A DNA stretch of 6,631 nt, taken from NCBI GenBank assembly GCA_050260215.1, contig JBLNBU010000044.1:1-6631 (forward strand), given 5' to 3'. Each line of letters opens with the position of its first letter. The first letter of the stretch is position 1. The position numbers and the translations under genes were made by a program. Shown piece after piece: positions 5,652 through 6,631 of this stretch. Origin of the DNA: JBLNBU01 sp050260215 (lineage in GTDB: Bacteria > Pseudomonadota > Alphaproteobacteria > Rhodospirillales > Magnetospirillaceae). Under the pieces are notes generated by a model that had not been told where the DNA came from, searched no databases, and saw nothing but the letters and a program-made list of their open reading frames with translations.

Positions 5652-6631
5652 GTGACCCATTCCGCTCCCTTCATTCCCCTCGTCGATCTCGGCGCGCAGT
5701 TTGCCACCCTGCAGGCGGAAGTCACCGCCGCCATCGGCGCGGTGCTCGCCCGCGGCGACTTCATCCTGGGTCGCGACGTCGCCGCCTTCGAGGAAGAGTT
5801 CGCCGCCTTCTGCGGCGTCGGCCATGCGGTGGGCTGCGCCAACGGCACCGATGCCCTGCACCTGGCGGTTCGCGCCCTCGACATCGGGCCGGGGGACGAG
5901 GTGATCGTCCCGGCCATGACCTTCGTCGCCACCGCGCTGGGGGCCAGCCTTGCCGGCGCCACCCCGGTGCTGGTCGACGTCGACCCGGCGACGGCCCAGA
6001 TCGACCCGGCCCGGATCGAGGCGGCCATCACCCCGCGCACCAAGGCGATCATTCCCGTCCACCTGTACGGCCAGTGCGCCGACATGACCGCCATCCTGGA
6101 GATCGCCGGGCGGCACGGCCTGCCGGTGATCGAGGACGCCGCCCAGGCCCACGGCGCCACCCACCGCGGTCGCACCGCCGGGTCCATGGGCACCCTGGCC
6201 TGCTTCAGCTTCTATCCCGGCAAGAACCTGGGCGCCTATGGCGACGGCGGCATGGTGGTAACCAAGGATGCCGCCCTGGCGGCACGGCTGAAGCGCCTGC
6301 GCAACCTGGGCTCGGAGAAGAAGTACCACCACGACGAGGTGGCGCCCAATTCCCGCCTCGACACCGTCCAGGCGGCAGTGCTGCGGATCAAGTTGCGCCA
6401 CTTGGCGGAATGGAACCGGCTGCGCCGCGCCCACGCCGCCGCCTACGACGCGGCCCTGGCCCCCATCGGGCGCATCCGCCGCACCGTGTCGGACGAGGGC
6501 AGCGTCTACCACCTCTACGTCGTGCGCAGCGACAGGCGCGACGCCGACCTGCAGTGGCTCAACGCCGCCGGCATCGGCGCCGGTATCCACTACCCCTTCG
6601 CGCTGCACCAGCTGGATGCCTACCGCCACCT
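5652..6631 (+). CDS. DegT/DnrJ/EryC1/StrS-family sugar aminotransferase (3' end beyond window)
   Basis: There are 326 complete codons and 2 further bases before the right edge; the family is usually 360-390 aa, so most of the protein is present. It is a fold-type I PLP enzyme that aminates a keto sugar nucleotide using glutamate or similar. Motifs: PLVDLGAQ (9-16), NGTDAL (64-69), PAMTFVAT (87-94), VHLYGQ (136-141), EDAAQAHGA (161-169) with the PLP-nitrogen aspartate D162, and SFYPGKNLGAYGDGG (186-200) with the Schiff-base lysine K191 (codon 6222-6224). NSRLDTVQAAVL (233-244) follows. The FYPGKNLGAYGDGG form resembles C-3 aminotransferases such as FdtB, QdtB and WbpE more than the PseC/LegC C-4 type, so a 3-amino sugar is the better guess. 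GTG 5652 is chosen because no other in-frame start fits and the family N-terminus follows at once; only a weak GCGGG (5640-5644) precedes it. It is probably co-transcribed with the GNAT gene. Confidence 0.93.
   Translation, partial: MTHSAPFIPLVDLGAQFATLQAEVTAAIGAVLARGDFILGRDVAAFEEEFAAFCGVGHAVGCANGTDALHLAVRALDIGPGDEVIVPAMTFVATALGASLAGATPVLVDVDPATAQIDPARIEAAITPRTKAIIPVHLYGQCADMTAILEIAGRHGLPVIEDAAQAHGATHRGRTAGSMGTLACFSFYPGKNLGAYGDGGMVVTKDAALAARLKRLRNLGSEKKYHHDEVAPNSRLDTVQAAVLRIKLRHLAEWNRLRRAHAAAYDAALAPIGRIRRTVSDEGSVYHLYVVRSDRRDADLQWLNAAGIGAGIHYPFALHQLDAYRH

Noticed and set aside
4974..6629. A 551-codon minus-strand frame opposite the GNAT and aminotransferase genes.
   Set aside because: The product is a Gly/Val/Ala/Gln-rich shadow; the opposite strand carries intact, motif-rich enzymes.

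Overview
The window is very GC-rich (by eye about two-thirds or more G+C). Genes are tightly packed with short or overlapping junctions, and third codon positions are mostly G or C. This fits a high-GC proteobacterium. An alphaproteobacterium of the Rhodospirillales type (Magnetospirillum-like) is my best guess, from gene content and style only; no rRNA or other phylogenetic marker is present. All six genes look like surface-glycan or flagellin-glycan biosynthesis genes. No mobile element, tRNA, rRNA or CRISPR array is visible.

Layout. (1) Positions 35-2439, plus strand: a two-domain protein (family 2 glycosyltransferase fused to a CMP-sugar-synthetase-like domain), then a zinc-ribbon SAM methyltransferase. 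They overlap by 4 bp (ATGA). (2) Positions 2429-4970, minus strand: a full-length AsnB-type glutamine amidotransferase, then a short NeuB-type nonulosonate synthase. These overlap by 35 bp, and the neuB-like gene converges on the methyltransferase with an 11-bp tail overlap. (3) An 84-bp divergent promoter region (4971-5054). (4) Positions 5055-6631, plus strand: a GNAT N-acetyltransferase and a DegT/StrS-type sugar aminotransferase that runs off the right edge.

How they may work together. The NeuB-like and CMP-transferase-like domains point to a nonulosonic acid (sialic, legionaminic or pseudaminic type) or a related 2-keto sugar acid. AsnB would supply an amide or amidine group, the methyltransferase would decorate the glycan, and the glycosyltransferase half would transfer a sugar. 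The aminotransferase and GNAT would make an N-acylated amino sugar. The aminotransferase resembles the C-3 type (FdtB/QdtB/WbpE-like) more than the C-4 PseC/LegC type, so it may serve a second sugar. These pathway roles are inference.

The most unusual points are that the NeuB-like protein ends cleanly where the C-terminal SAF (antifreeze-like) lid domain should begin, and that the cytidylyltransferase-like domain lacks the usual nucleotide-binding and metal-binding signatures. Both hallmark nonulosonate proteins in this locus are therefore non-canonical.
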